Shown piece by piece: positions 1 through 8,275 of a DNA stretch of 50,770 bases. The number at the start of each line of letters is the position of its first letter. Position 1 is the first letter of the stretch. Below the pieces are notes generated by a model, which was given only the letters and a program-made list of their open reading frames with translations, was not told the origin of the DNA and made no database searches. Origin of the DNA: Burkholderiales bacterium (GTDB taxonomy: Bacteria > Pseudomonadota > Gammaproteobacteria > Burkholderiales > Burkholderiaceae_F); the NCBI GenBank assembly GCA_020248865.1, contig JADCGS010000032.1:1-50770 (forward strand), in the 5' to 3' direction. The position numbers and the translations under genes are program-made.

Positions 1-165
1 AAGCTGGCCAGAATGGTGTACTTCATGCTGACCCGCGGCGAGGCCTTCGTTGACCAGGGCCAGCAGCGCTACGAGGAGCAGCAGCGCCAACGCAGCATCG
101 CCGCACTCAAGCGCCGCGCCGCTGCGCTGGGATACCAGATCAACCCCATGGCAACGGCCGCATGA
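1..165 (+). CDS. IS110-family transposase, C-terminal end (cut by window edge)
   Basis: The open frame enters from the left edge and gives 54 residues ending at a TGA. The visible part has the usual tail of IS110-type transposases: a hydrophobic stretch ending ML, then TRGEAFVDQGQQRYEEQ, a basic segment and a final LGYQI. The catalytic DEDD and Ser regions lie outside the window, so activity cannot be judged. It sits about 100 bp upstream of the bchC promoter and marks the left border of the photosynthesis cluster. Family assignment is by recall of the C-terminal pattern. Confidence 0.6.
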   Translation, partial: KLARMVYFMLTRGEAFVDQGQQRYEEQQRQRSIAALKRRAAALGYQINPMATAA

Positions 166-261
166 CATCAGCCGTCTTCAGTTTTGTTTCTTAAGAGTGG
201 GGTGGACCAAGCGCCTCGCAGCCCGGTCTGCGTGCGCCTGAAACAAGTGACAGACGGCATG

Positions 262-305
262 CGTCAAGAAAACTTGACACTTTCACACGTCAGCGTAAAT
301 TGACG
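262..305 (+). promoter_or_regulatory. bchC promoter with two PpsR/CrtJ-type operators
   Basis: A sigma-70-like promoter is visible: TTGACA at 274-279, a 16-bp spacer and TAAATT at 296-301. Two PpsR-like palindromes overlap it. The first is CGT-N12-ACA at 262-279, covering the -35. The second is CGT-N12-ACG at 288-305, covering the -10. They are 8 bp apart, the spacing known for the two CrtJ sites of the Rhodobacter capsulatus bchC promoter. This promoter probably drives the whole bchC to crtC operon and is repressed by PpsR under oxygen or light. Binding is inferred from the sequence. Confidence 0.72.
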
Positions 306-341
306 CTGACTGAACGCTTGATCACGGCCCGGCAACCCCGC

Positions 342-1322
342 ATGAATCCCACCCTGGCAGGCTCTCTGGACACTCTGGCCGTCGTGCTGGAGGCGCCCGA
401 GCACCTGCGGCTCAGCCGCCTCGTCCTGTCGCCGCCGGGTGACGACGACGTTGTCGTGGACATCGATTACTCGGGCATCAGCACCGGCACCGAGAAGCTG
501 CTGTGGACCGGTCGCATGCCGCAGTTTCCGGGCATGGGCTACCCGCTGGTGCCGGGCTATGAGTCGGTGGGCCGCGTGACTTCGGCCGGGCGGCACAGCG
601 GCCGCCAGGTCGGCGAGCCGGTGTTCGTGCCCGGCGCGCGCTGCTTTGGCGACGTGCGCGGCCTGTTCGGTGGTGCCGCGGCGCGCGTGGTCGCACCCGG
701 GGCCCGCGTCATTCCGTTGGACGAATCCATCGGCGAGCGCGGCGTGCTGCTCGCGCTGGCGGCCACCGCCTACCACGCGGTGGCCGAGGGCGGCACGCGC
801 GAGCGCATCCGGCTGCCCGATCTGATCGTCGGCCACGGCGTGCTCGGCCGGCTGCTGGCGCGCATGACCGTGCTGGCCGGCGGCCAGCCCACCGTGTGGG
901 AGCGCGACGCCCAGCGCGCCCAGGGCGCCATCGGCTACACCGTGCTCGACCCGCAGGCCGATGCGCGGCGCGACTATCGCAGCATCTACGACGTCAGCGG
1001 CGACTGCGCCGTGCTGGACACGCTGATCGCGCGCATGGCGCCCGGCGGCGAACTCGTGCTGGCGGGCTTCTACAGCGAGCCGCTGTCGTTCCACTTTGCC
1101 CCCGCGTTCATGCGCGAAGCGCAGATCCGCGTGGCTGCCGAATGGAAGCGGGCCGACATGCTGGCGGTCAAGCAACTGGTCGAGGCCGGCACGCTGTCGC
1201 TCGACGGACTCATCACCCACCGCGAGACGGCCAGCGCGGCCGAGCGCGCCTACCGCACCGCCTTCAGCGACGTCAGTTGCCTGAAGATGGTGCTCGACTG
1301 GAGAAGCGCAAATGGACACTGA
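342..1322 (+). CDS. bchC: 3-hydroxyethyl bacteriochlorophyllide a dehydrogenase BchC
   Basis: Oxidises the 3-hydroxyethyl group of bacteriochlorophyllide to acetyl, a late step to bacteriochlorophyllide a. The 326-residue protein is a zinc-free member of the medium-chain alcohol dehydrogenase fold, with YSGISTGTEKLLWTGRMP near the N-terminus and the PLVPGYESVGRV segment characteristic of BchC. The ATG at 342 was preferred to an in-frame TTG at 300 because 300 lies inside the promoter and second PpsR operator. No strong Shine-Dalgarno is visible. The last 11 bp overlap bchX, so it is the first gene of the bchCXYZ-puf-crtADC operon. Confidence 0.93.
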   Translation: MNPTLAGSLDTLAVVLEAPEHLRLSRLVLSPPGDDDVVVDIDYSGISTGTEKLLWTGRMPQFPGMGYPLVPGYESVGRVTSAGRHSGRQVGEPVFVPGARCFGDVRGLFGGAAARVVAPGARVIPLDESIGERGVLLALAATAYHAVAEGGTRERIRLPDLIVGHGVLGRLLARMTVLAGGQPTVWERDAQRAQGAIGYTVLDPQADARRDYRSIYDVSGDCAVLDTLIARMAPGGELVLAGFYSEPLSFHFAPAFMREAQIRVAAEWKRADMLAVKQLVEAGTLSLDGLITHRETASAAERAYRTAFSDVSCLKMVLDWRSANGH

Positions 1323-2313
1323 CCAGGCACGGATCCAGATCATGCGGCTGCAGCTCAAGGCCGAGGCGGCGCTCGATCCGGCCCCGGTCGCGCCGTCGGA
1401 GGTGACCAAGAAGACCCAGGTCATCGCCATCTACGGCAAGGGCGGCATCGGCAAGAGCTTCACCCTGGCCAACCTCAGCTACATGATGGCGCAGCAGGGC
1501 AAGCGCGTGCTGCTGATCGGCTGCGATCCGAAGAGCGACACCACCAGCCTGCTGTTCGGCGGCAAGGCCTGCCCGACCATCATCGAGACCTCGAGCCGCA
1601 AGAAGCTCGCCGGCGAGAACGTCGCCATCGGCGACGTCTGCTTCAAGCGCGACGGCGTGTTCGCCATGGAGCTCGGCGGCCCGGAGGTCGGGCGCGGCTG
1701 CGGCGGGCGCGGCATCATCCACGGCTTCGAGACGCTCGAGAAGCTCGGTTTCCACGACTGGGGCTTCGACTACGTGCTGCTCGACTTCCTTGGCGACGTG
1801 GTCTGCGGCGGCTTCGGCTTGCCGATCGCCCGTGACATGTGCCAGAAGGTGATCGTGGTCGGCAGCAACGACCTGCAGTCGCTGTACGTGGCCAACAACG
1901 TCTGCTCGGCGGTCGAGTACTTCCGCAAGCTCGGCGGCAACGTCGGCGTGGCGGGTCTGGTCGTCAACAAGGACGACGGCACCGGCGAGGCGCACGCCTT
2001 CGCCGCGGCCGCCGGCATCCCGGTGCTGGCCTCGATCCCGGCCAACGAGGACATCCGGCGCAAGAGCGCCAATTACGAAATCATCGGCCGCCCCGACGGG
2101 CAGTGGGGACCGCTGTTCGCGCAACTGGCCACCGCAGTGGCCGAGGCGCCGCCGCAGCGGCCCACGCCGCTGTCGCAGGACGGGCTGCTCAACCTGTTCT
2201 CGGGTGACGTGGTCGGGCGCGATGTCGTGCTGCAGCCGGCCTCGGCCGCCGACATGCTCGGCCGCGAGCTGGTCGAGAAGAAGTCCCTCGAAGTCATCTA
2301 CGAGAACGTCTGA
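1312..2313 (+). CDS. bchX: Chlorophyllide a reductase iron protein BchX
   Basis: ATP-dependent Fe protein of chlorophyllide a oxidoreductase (BchXYZ). It passes electrons to BchYZ for reduction of ring B. The 333-residue NifH-like protein has the P-loop GKGGIGKS at residues 42-49, the GCDPKSDTTSLL switch segment, and the two Cys that bind the shared 4Fe-4S cluster in GRGCGGRG and DVVCGGFG. Length is normal for BchX, and the FKRDGVFAMELGGPEVGRG stretch separates it from BchL (found at 28955-29884). It overlaps bchC by 11 bp and precedes bchY by 12 bp. Confidence 0.97.
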   Translation: MDTDQARIQIMRLQLKAEAALDPAPVAPSEVTKKTQVIAIYGKGGIGKSFTLANLSYMMAQQGKRVLLIGCDPKSDTTSLLFGGKACPTIIETSSRKKLAGENVAIGDVCFKRDGVFAMELGGPEVGRGCGGRGIIHGFETLEKLGFHDWGFDYVLLDFLGDVVCGGFGLPIARDMCQKVIVVGSNDLQSLYVANNVCSAVEYFRKLGGNVGVAGLVVNKDDGTGEAHAFAAAAGIPVLASIPANEDIRRKSANYEIIGRPDGQWGPLFAQLATAVAEAPPQRPTPLSQDGLLNLFSGDVVGRDVVLQPASAADMLGRELVEKKSLEVIYENV

Positions 2314-2325
2314 GCGGTCGCGTCG

Positions 2326-4017
2326 ATGACCGAACCCCTTGTGAATACGCGCCTCGCTGCCGCCTCATCCTCCACCTCTCCCCAGGGTGGCGAGGTCGTG
2401 TATGACGCGGCTGGTTCCGCACCCCTCGACGGGCCCGCCGCCGGCGCGCCCGGCGGCGGAGCCGGCCGCGATTTTTCTTCCGCGGCCAGCCGGGTGATCC
2501 CGATCGCTGCCGCCCCGGCCGAAGGCGCCGGTTGCCACGGCGGTGCGGAGCAGATGCGCAGCGCGGCGGTGGCCGCCGGCAACCAGGCCATGCTGGCCCG
2601 CTACGCGGCCGACTACCCGGTCGATCCGAAGCGCGGGCCGCACGACCAGCCGCAGAGCATGTGCCCGGCCTTCGGCTCGCTGCGCGTGGGCCTGCGGATG
2701 CGGCGCACCGCCACCATCCTGTCGGGCTCGGCCTGCTGCGTCTACGGCCTGACCTTCACCTCGCACTTCTACGGCGCCCGTCGCAGCGTGGGCTACGTGC
2801 CGTTCAACAGCGAGACGCTCGTCACGGGCAAGCTGTTCGAGGATATCCGCGAGGCGGTGTTCAAGATGGCGGACCCGGCCCGCTACGACACCATCGTCGT
2901 CACCAACCTGTGCGTGCCAACCGCCTCCGGCGTGCCGCTGCGGCTGCTGCCGAAGGAGATCAATGGCGTGCGCATCATCGGCATCGACGTGCCGGGCTTC
3001 GGCGTGCCCACGCACGCGGAGGCCAAGGACGTGCTGGCCGGTGCCATGCTCGCCTACGCCCGCAATGAGGCCGAGGCCGGGCCAGTGGCCGCGCCGCGCG
3101 GCGGCGCCAGCCGGCTGCCGACGGTGACACTGCTCGGCGAGATGTTCCCGGCCGACCCGGTGGGCATCGGCATGATGCTCGAACCGCTCGGCCTGGCGGC
3201 CGGACCGGTGGTGCCGACGCGCGAATGGCGCGAGCTGTATGCCGCGCTCGACTGCGCCGTGGTGGCGGCGATCCATCCGTTCTACACGGCCAGCGTCCGC
3301 GAGTTCGAGGCCGCCGGCCGGCCGGTGGTCGGCTCGGCGCCGGTCGGCCACGACGGCACGGCTGCCTGGCTCGATGCGGTCGGTCGCGCCACCGGGGTCG
3401 CGCAGGCAAAGGTGGATGCCGTCAAGAACAAGCTGCTGCCCGGCATCCGCGGCGCGCTCGCGGCCCGGCCGATCAAGGGCCGCATCACCCTGTCGGGCTA
3501 CGAGGGCTCCGAGCTGCTGGTCGCGCGGCTGCTGATCGAAAGCGGCGCCGACGTGCGCTACGTCGGCACCGCCTGCCCGCGCACGCCGTGGTCGGCCGCC
3601 GACCGCGAGTGGCTCGAGGCCCATGGCGCCCGGGTGCAGTTCCGCGCCTCGCTCGAAGACGACATCGCCGCCTTTGCGGAGTTCGAGCCCGACCTGGCCA
3701 TCGGCACCACGCCGGTCGTGCAGCACGCCAAGAGCCGCGCCACGCCGGCGCTGTACTTCACCAACCTGATCTCGGCGCGGCCGCTGATGGGCCCGGCCGG
3801 CGCGGGCTCGCTCGCCCAGGTGATCAACGCCGCGCTCGCCTCGCAAGGCCGCTTCGACCAGATGAAGACCTTCTTCGGCAATGTCGGCGAGGGTGCCAGC
3901 GGCGGCGTGTTCCACGACAACGGCACGGTGCCGCAGGACCGCCCCGAGTTCCGCTCGTACTACCGACGGCAGCTCGAGAAGGCGGCCAAGAAGCGCAAGG
4001 CCGAGGAGATGATCTGA
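2326..4017 (+). CDS. bchY: Chlorophyllide a reductase subunit BchY
   Basis: NifD-like half of the catalytic BchYZ component, 563 residues. Cysteines expected to hold the 4Fe-4S cluster are seen in [24 protein letters not shown] and NLCVPTASG. The conserved part starts near the GCHGG segment at about residue 68. The preceding residues are a Ser/Pro/Gly/Ala-rich stretch that looks extra relative to the family and could be an in-frame insertion or an over-long start. No good ribosome binding site precedes the ATG at 2326. The stop overlaps the bchZ start by one base, indicating translational coupling. Confidence 0.95.
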   Translation: MTEPLVNTRLAAASSSTSPQGGEVVYDAAGSAPLDGPAAGAPGGGAGRDFSSAASRVIPIAAAPAEGAGCHGGAEQMRSAAVAAGNQAMLARYAADYPVDPKRGPHDQPQSMCPAFGSLRVGLRMRRTATILSGSACCVYGLTFTSHFYGARRSVGYVPFNSETLVTGKLFEDIREAVFKMADPARYDTIVVTNLCVPTASGVPLRLLPKEINGVRIIGIDVPGFGVPTHAEAKDVLAGAMLAYARNEAEAGPVAAPRGGASRLPTVTLLGEMFPADPVGIGMMLEPLGLAAGPVVPTREWRELYAALDCAVVAAIHPFYTASVREFEAAGRPVVGSAPVGHDGTAAWLDAVGRATGVAQAKVDAVKNKLLPGIRGALAARPIKGRITLSGYEGSELLVARLLIESGADVRYVGTACPRTPWSAADREWLEAHGARVQFRASLEDDIAAFAEFEPDLAIGTTPVVQHAKSRATPALYFTNLISARPLMGPAGAGSLAQVINAALASQGRFDQMKTFFGNVGEGASGGVFHDNGTVPQDRPEFRSYYRRQLEKAAKKRKAEEMI

Positions 4018-5495
4018 TGCTGGTCATCGACCACGACCGCGCCGGCGGTTACTGGGGCAGCGTCTACGTCTTCACGGCGATCAAGGGGCTGCAGGTCATC
4101 ATCGACGGCCCGGTGGGCTGCGAGAACCTGCCGGTGACCTCGGTGCTGCACTACACCGACGCGCTGCCGCCGCACGAGCTGCCGATCGTCGTCACCGGGC
4201 TGGCCGAGGAAGAGCTGGGCCAGAAGGGCACCGAGGGCGCCATGCGCCGGGCCCACAAGGTGCTCGATCCCGAGCTGCCCGCGGTGGTCGTGACCGGCTC
4301 GATCGCCGAGATGATCGGCGGCGGGGTTACGCCCGAGGGCACCAACATCCAGCGCTTCCTGCCGCGCACCATCGACGAGGACCAGTGGCAGAGCGCCGAC
4401 CGCGCGCTGCTGTGGCTGTGGCAGCAGTACGGCCTGCGCCACGTGCCCGAGCGCAAGCGCAAGGACGGCCGCAGTTCTCAAGACCGGCCGCGCGTGAACC
4501 TCATCGGTCCGGCCTACGGCATGTTCAACATGCCGAGCGACCTGGCCGAGATCAAGCGCCTGGTCGAGGGCATCGGCTGCGAGATCAACCTCGTGTTCCC
4601 GCTCGGCAGCCATCTGGCCGACGTGCAGCAGCTGGCCAACGCCGACGTCAATGTCTGCCTGTACCGCGAGTACGGCCGCCTGCTGTGCGAGGCGCTCGAG
4701 CGCCCGTACCTGCAGGCGCCGATCGGCCTGCACAGCACCACCGCCTTCCTGCGCAAGCTGGCCGAGCTCACCGGCCTCGATGCCGAACCGTTCATCGAGC
4801 GCGAGAAGCACACCACCATCAAGCCGCTGTGGGACCTGTGGCGCTCGGTCACACAGGACTTCTTCGGCACCGCCAGCTTCGGCATCCATGCCAACGAGAC
4901 CTACACGCGCGGCATCCGCCACTTCCTCGAAGACGAGCTGGGGCTGCCGTGCAACTTCGCCTTTGCGCGCCGCGCCGGCGTGAAGCCCGACAACGAAGCG
5001 GTGCGCGAGGCGATCAAGACCCGCACGCCGCTGGTGCTGTTCGGCTCCTACAACGAGCGCATGTACCTGGCCGAGATCGGCGGCCGCGCGGTCTACATCC
5101 CGGCGAGCTTTCCCGGCGCGCTGATCCGTCGCCACACCGGTACGCCGTTCATGGGCTATGGCGGGGCGACCTATCTCGTCCAGGAAGTGTGCAACGCGCT
5201 GTTCGATGCGCTGTTCCACATCCTGCCGCTGGCCAACGATCTGGACCGGGTGGACGCCACGCCGGCCCGCGGCCCGGCACAGGCGCAGCCGCACCCGGAA
5301 CTGGCGTGGGACGCCGAGGCCCAGGCGCTGCTGGCGCAGTGGGTCGAGGACCAGCCGGTGCTGGTGCGAATTTCCGCGGCCAAGCGGATGCGCGACCGCG
5401 CCGAACAGGACGCCCGCTCGGCGGGCGAGAGCAGGGTGACGACCGTGCGTGCGCGGCGCGCTCTGGCGGCCCTGCAGCCCGGGGTGACCGCGTGA
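4017..5495 (+). CDS. bchZ: Chlorophyllide a reductase subunit BchZ
   Basis: NifK-like partner of BchY in the ring-B reductase, 492 residues. It begins [19 protein letters not shown] and carries [21 protein letters not shown] near the N-terminus, with the cluster-binding Cys, and [15 protein letters not shown] mid-protein, as expected for BchZ. The ATG at 4017 uses the last base of the bchY stop and has a GAGGAG-like site just upstream in the bchY end. The C-terminal 70 residues are Ala/Arg-rich and charged, typical of beta- and alphaproteobacterial BchZ. Its stop overlaps a short GTG-initiated ORF (GTGA). Confidence 0.96.
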   Translation: MLVIDHDRAGGYWGSVYVFTAIKGLQVIIDGPVGCENLPVTSVLHYTDALPPHELPIVVTGLAEEELGQKGTEGAMRRAHKVLDPELPAVVVTGSIAEMIGGGVTPEGTNIQRFLPRTIDEDQWQSADRALLWLWQQYGLRHVPERKRKDGRSSQDRPRVNLIGPAYGMFNMPSDLAEIKRLVEGIGCEINLVFPLGSHLADVQQLANADVNVCLYREYGRLLCEALERPYLQAPIGLHSTTAFLRKLAELTGLDAEPFIEREKHTTIKPLWDLWRSVTQDFFGTASFGIHANETYTRGIRHFLEDELGLPCNFAFARRAGVKPDNEAVREAIKTRTPLVLFGSYNERMYLAEIGGRAVYIPASFPGALIRRHTGTPFMGYGGATYLVQEVCNALFDALFHILPLANDLDRVDATPARGPAQAQPHPELAWDAEAQALLAQWVEDQPVLVRISAAKRMRDRAEQDARSAGESRVTTVRARRALAALQPGVTA

Positions 5496-5668
5496 GTGCA
5501 GCCCTGCACGCCCCGGCGCGCTCCGACCAGGCCCGCCGCGCCCGCGCGGCGGTCGCTACACGCTGCGATGCCACGGCATCGCGGCTGCTCGACGTCACGG
5601 CGGGCGCCGTGGCCGCCTTTGCTGCGCAGGCAACCAGCGCAGTGGGCCACATCGGCCGATTGTCTTAG
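5492..5668 (+). CDS. Small ORF between bchZ and pufB, unknown function (58 aa)
   Basis: A GTG start overlapping the bchZ stop (GTGA) opens a 58-codon frame ending 9 bp before pufB. The N-terminal half is Arg/Ala-rich and basic; the C-terminal half (about residues 33-55, [19 protein letters not shown]) is Ala-rich and mildly hydrophobic. This is where pufQ sits in Rhodobacter, but I see no resemblance to PufQ and no clear transmembrane helix. The coupling and tight spacing argue for translation. High GC could also leave a chance open frame. Confidence 0.4.
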   Translation: MSAALHAPARSDQARRARAAVATRCDATASRLLDVTAGAVAAFAAQATSAVGHIGRLS

Positions 5669-5677
5669 GAAACGTCT

Positions 5678-5821
5678 ATGGCTGAACGGAAATCCATCTC
5701 CGGCCTGACTGACGAGGAAGCCCAAGAGTTCCACAAGTACTACGTACAGGGCTTCGTGATGTTCACCGCGGTTGCCGTGGTGGCTCACTTCCTCGTCTGG
5801 ATCTGGCGCCCCTGGCTGTAA
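5678..5821 (+). CDS. pufB: LH1 (B870) antenna beta subunit PufB
   Basis: Single-span antenna polypeptide of the core light-harvesting ring, 47 residues, too short for many gene finders. It starts [20 protein letters not shown] and ends [12 protein letters not shown]. His37 is the axial ligand to bacteriochlorophyll and His19 is the conserved N-terminal His of beta chains. The C-terminal Trp residues that hydrogen-bond the pigment are present. A TAGGA site lies 7 bp upstream. It heads the puf part of the operon and is followed by a second, divergent beta-like gene before pufA. Confidence 0.95.
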   Translation: MAERKSISGLTDEEAQEFHKYYVQGFVMFTAVAVVAHFLVWIWRPWL

Positions 5822-5844
5822 CGGCTGTCGCGAAAGGGAATCCC

Positions 5845-6075
5845 ATGGCCTCCATCGTTCAACCGAACATCTCGACGCCTTCGCAGTTGAAGAAGGACAT
5901 CCGCGCGTTTCACGGCATCTTCGCCGTGAGCTTCGTCGTGTTCCTCGTGATCGCGCTGGTCGGCGAGGCGCTGGGCTGGCACTGGCGTTCCTGGCTGCCG
6001 GGTGCAGAGGGCGTCAAGTCCCTGACCGGCGGCGTCAAGGCAGCGGTTTACACCTTCATGTCGTATCTCAGTTAG
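5845..6075 (+). CDS. PufB-like single-span antenna protein lacking the axial His (76 aa)
   Basis: A 76-residue protein sits between pufB and pufA with a clear AAAGGG site 6 bp before its ATG. It aligns without gaps to PufB over the membrane span: Phe22-His23 match PufB Phe18-His19, and 25 residues on, Arg48-Ser-Trp-Leu matches Arg44-Pro-Trp-Leu. Phe30, Phe33, Trp45, Trp47 and Trp50 also match. Glu41 replaces the axial His37 of PufB. Beyond the beta core there is a 25-residue tail (GGVKAAVYTFMSYLS at the end) that looks amphipathic. It may be an accessory LH1 subunit (gamma-, PufX- or protein-W-like role) rather than a pigment-binding beta chain. Function is not known to me. Confidence 0.85.
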   Translation: MASIVQPNISTPSQLKKDIRAFHGIFAVSFVVFLVIALVGEALGWHWRSWLPGAEGVKSLTGGVKAAVYTFMSYLS

Positions 6076-6087
6076 GAGATTGAACTC

Positions 6088-6273
6088 ATGTGGCGAATCT
6101 GGCGCCTGTACGACCCTCTCCGGGCCATGGTGGTCCAAGGCATTTTCCTGTTCTCGCTGGCAGCTCTGATCCATCTGATCCTGCTCAGCACGAACAAGTA
6201 CAACTGGCTCGATGGCCCCAAGGCCAAGCCGGTGGCGACGCAAAACGCGCCGATGCCTGCGCCCAAGTCCTGA
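6088..6273 (+). CDS. pufA: LH1 (B870) antenna alpha subunit PufA
   Basis: Single-span alpha polypeptide of the core antenna, 61 residues. It begins [18 protein letters not shown], has His29 in [10 protein letters not shown] as the bacteriochlorophyll ligand and the NWLDG segment after the span, all canonical for LH1 alpha. The tail after residue 45 is Pro/Ala-rich. The AGGAG site overlaps the stop of the preceding beta-like gene, so the three antenna genes are translationally linked. A strong hairpin follows before pufL. Confidence 0.97.
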   Translation: MWRIWRLYDPLRAMVVQGIFLFSLAALIHLILLSTNKYNWLDGPKAKPVATQNAPMPAPKS

Positions 6274-6298
6274 AGGCGAGACAACGATGCGGCCCGTG

Positions 6299-6323
6299 GC
6301 CGTGGTCGCTCCGCGACCACGGC
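6299..6323 (+). terminator. pufA-pufL intercistronic hairpin
   Basis: An 11-bp GC-rich perfect stem (GCCGTGGTCGC / GCGACCACGGC) with a 3-nt loop lies between pufA and pufL. There is no U-run, so it is more likely an mRNA stabiliser and partial attenuator than a full terminator. The same position in other purple bacteria has a hairpin that protects the pufBA message and gives excess LH1 over reaction centre. Confidence 0.7.
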
Positions 6324-6391
6324 GCCGCCTCGGCAGAAGTGCAGTGCGAGACCCCCGGTGACCCGTTGGGTTGCCGCTGGAGGACAACACC

Positions 6392-7231
6392 ATGGCAATG
6401 CTTAGTTTTGAACGGAAGTACCGCGTACGAGGCGGCACCCTGGTCGGGGGCGATCTCTTCGACTTCTGGGTCGGGCCGTTCTACGTCGGCTTCTTCGGGG
6501 TGACCACGATCTTCTTCTCGATCCTGGGCACCGCGCTGATCCTCTGGGGCGCGGCCAACGGGCCGACCTGGAACGTCTGGCAGATCAGCATCGCGCCGCC
6601 CGACCTGTCCTACGGGCTGGCGCTGGCCCCGCTCATGGAAGGCGGGCTGTGGCAGCTCATCACCGTGTGCGCGATCGGTGCCTTTGGCAGCTGGGCGCTG
6701 CGCGAGGTGGAGATCTGCCGCAAGCTGGGCATTGGCTACCACGTGCCCTTTGCCTTCAGCGTGGCGATCTTCGCGTACGTGACGCTGGTGGTGTTCCGGC
6801 CGCTCCTGATGGGTGCCTGGGGCCACGGCTTCCCCTACGGCATCTTCAGCCACCTGGACTGGGTGTCGAACGTCGGCTACCAGTACCTGCACTTCCACTA
6901 CAACCCGGCGCACATGCTGGCGGTGAGCTTCTTCTTCACCACCACGCTGGCGCTGTCGCTGCATGGCGCGCTCGTCCTGTCGGCCACCAATCCGGCCAAG
7001 GGCGAGACGGTCAAGACCTCGGACCACGAGGACACCTTCTTCCGCGACGCGATCGGCTATTCCGTCGGCACGCTCGGCATCCACCGTCTGGGCCTGTTCC
7101 TCGCGCTGTCGGCCGGTTTCTGGAGCGCGGTGTGCATCGTGATCAGCGGACCGTTCTGGACCAAGGGCTGGCCGGAGTGGTGGACCTGGTGGCTGCACCT
7201 GCCGATCTGGAGCCAGTGGCCGCTCAATTGA
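6392..7231 (+). CDS. pufL: Photosynthetic reaction centre L subunit PufL
   Basis: Five-helix membrane subunit of the type II reaction centre, binding the special pair, bacteriopheophytin and the QA/QB side. The 279-residue sequence opens [17 protein letters not shown], the hallmark of L. It shows the helix-D region [16 protein letters not shown] with pigment-ligating His and, later, LGIHRLGLF with an iron-ligating His. A GGAGGA site is 7 bp upstream of the ATG at 6392; a second in-frame ATG lies at 6398. pufM follows after 60 bp. Confidence 0.98.
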   Translation: MAMLSFERKYRVRGGTLVGGDLFDFWVGPFYVGFFGVTTIFFSILGTALILWGAANGPTWNVWQISIAPPDLSYGLALAPLMEGGLWQLITVCAIGAFGSWALREVEICRKLGIGYHVPFAFSVAIFAYVTLVVFRPLLMGAWGHGFPYGIFSHLDWVSNVGYQYLHFHYNPAHMLAVSFFFTTTLALSLHGALVLSATNPAKGETVKTSDHEDTFFRDAIGYSVGTLGIHRLGLFLALSAGFWSAVCIVISGPFWTKGWPEWWTWWLHLPIWSQWPLN

Positions 7232-7291
7232 CGGGCGTTGGCGAAGGCGTTCCGCAGCGATGTGCTCATTCAAGTCAGTAGAGGCTCAATG

Positions 7292-8275
7292 ATGGCCACG
7301 TATCAGAACTTGTTCACGCAGGTGCAGGTGATCGGCCCGCCGTCCCCAGGCGTCGAACTGCCCGCGGGCCACTCCCCGCGCACCGGCAAGGGCTTCTTCA
7401 ACTACTGGGCGGGCAAGATCGGCAACGCGCAGATCGGCCCGATCTACCTCGGCGGCCTGGGCCTGGCGGCGCTCATCACCGGCACGCTGGCCTTCAACAT
7501 CATCGGGCTGAACATGCTGGCCTCGGTGAACTGGAACCCCATCGAGTTCATCAAGCAGCTGTTCTGGCTGTCTCTCGATCCGCCGCCGCCGCAGCTCGGC
7601 CTCACGACGCCGGCGCCGCTGAACCAGGGCGGCTGGTGGCAGATTGCCGGCGGCCTGCTCACGGTCTCGGTGCTGCTGTGGTGGGCGCGCATGTACACGC
7701 GGGCGCGCGCGCTCGGCATGGGCACGCACGTGGCCTGGGCCTTCGCCAGCGCGATCTGGCTGTTCCTCGTCCTCGGCTTCATCCGCCCGGTGCTGATGGG
7801 CAGCTGGAGCGAGGCGGTGCCGTTCGGCATCTTCCCGCACCTGGACTGGACGGCGGCCTTCAGCCTGCGCTACGGCAACCTGTTCTACAACCCGTTCCAT
7901 GCGCTGTCGATCGTCTTCCTGTACGGCTCGGTACTGCTGTTTGCGATGCACGGCGCCACCATCCTGGCGGTCAGCCGGTTCGGCGGCGATCGCGAGATCG
8001 AGCAGATCGTCGATCGCGGCACCGCCTCGGAGCGCGCGGCGCTGTTCTGGCGCTGGACCATGGGCTTCAACGCGACGATGGAATCGATCCACCGCTGGGC
8101 CTGGTGGTTCGCGGTGCTGACGACGCTGACCGGCGGCATCGGCATCCTGCTGACCGGCACGGTGGTCGACAACTGGTACCTGTGGGCGGTCAAGCACGGG
8201 GTGGCGCCACCGTATCCGCCGGTGTGGAGCCCCGTCCCGGTCGACCCGTCCCTGCTGCAAGGAGTCAAGCCATGA
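7292..8275 (+). CDS. pufM: Photosynthetic reaction centre M subunit PufM
   Basis: Pairs with PufL to form the reaction-centre core. The 327-residue protein starts [13 protein letters not shown]. It has the expected [18 protein letters not shown] region with the special-pair and accessory His ligands, [20 protein letters not shown] with iron ligands, and the long C-terminal tail found in species with a PufC cytochrome. Two ATGs stand in tandem (7289 and 7292); the second sits 7 bp after a TAGAGG site and matches the usual family start. The stop overlaps pufC by 4 bp (ATGA). Confidence 0.98.
   Translation: MATYQNLFTQVQVIGPPSPGVELPAGHSPRTGKGFFNYWAGKIGNAQIGPIYLGGLGLAALITGTLAFNIIGLNMLASVNWNPIEFIKQLFWLSLDPPPPQLGLTTPAPLNQGGWWQIAGGLLTVSVLLWWARMYTRARALGMGTHVAWAFASAIWLFLVLGFIRPVLMGSWSEAVPFGIFPHLDWTAAFSLRYGNLFYNPFHALSIVFLYGSVLLFAMHGATILAVSRFGGDREIEQIVDRGTASERAALFWRWTMGFNATMESIHRWAWWFAVLTTLTGGIGILLTGTVVDNWYLWAVKHGVAPPYPPVWSPVPVDPSLLQGVKP

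Noticed and set aside
5492..5668. Calling the short ORF pufQ
   Set aside because: Position fits, but there is no PufQ-like sequence or convincing membrane helix.
5845..6075. Calling the 76-aa protein LH1 alpha or a second ordinary beta
   Set aside because: It lacks the MWRIW...DP start of alpha chains (found in 6088-6273), and Glu41 replaces the His needed in a normal beta chain.
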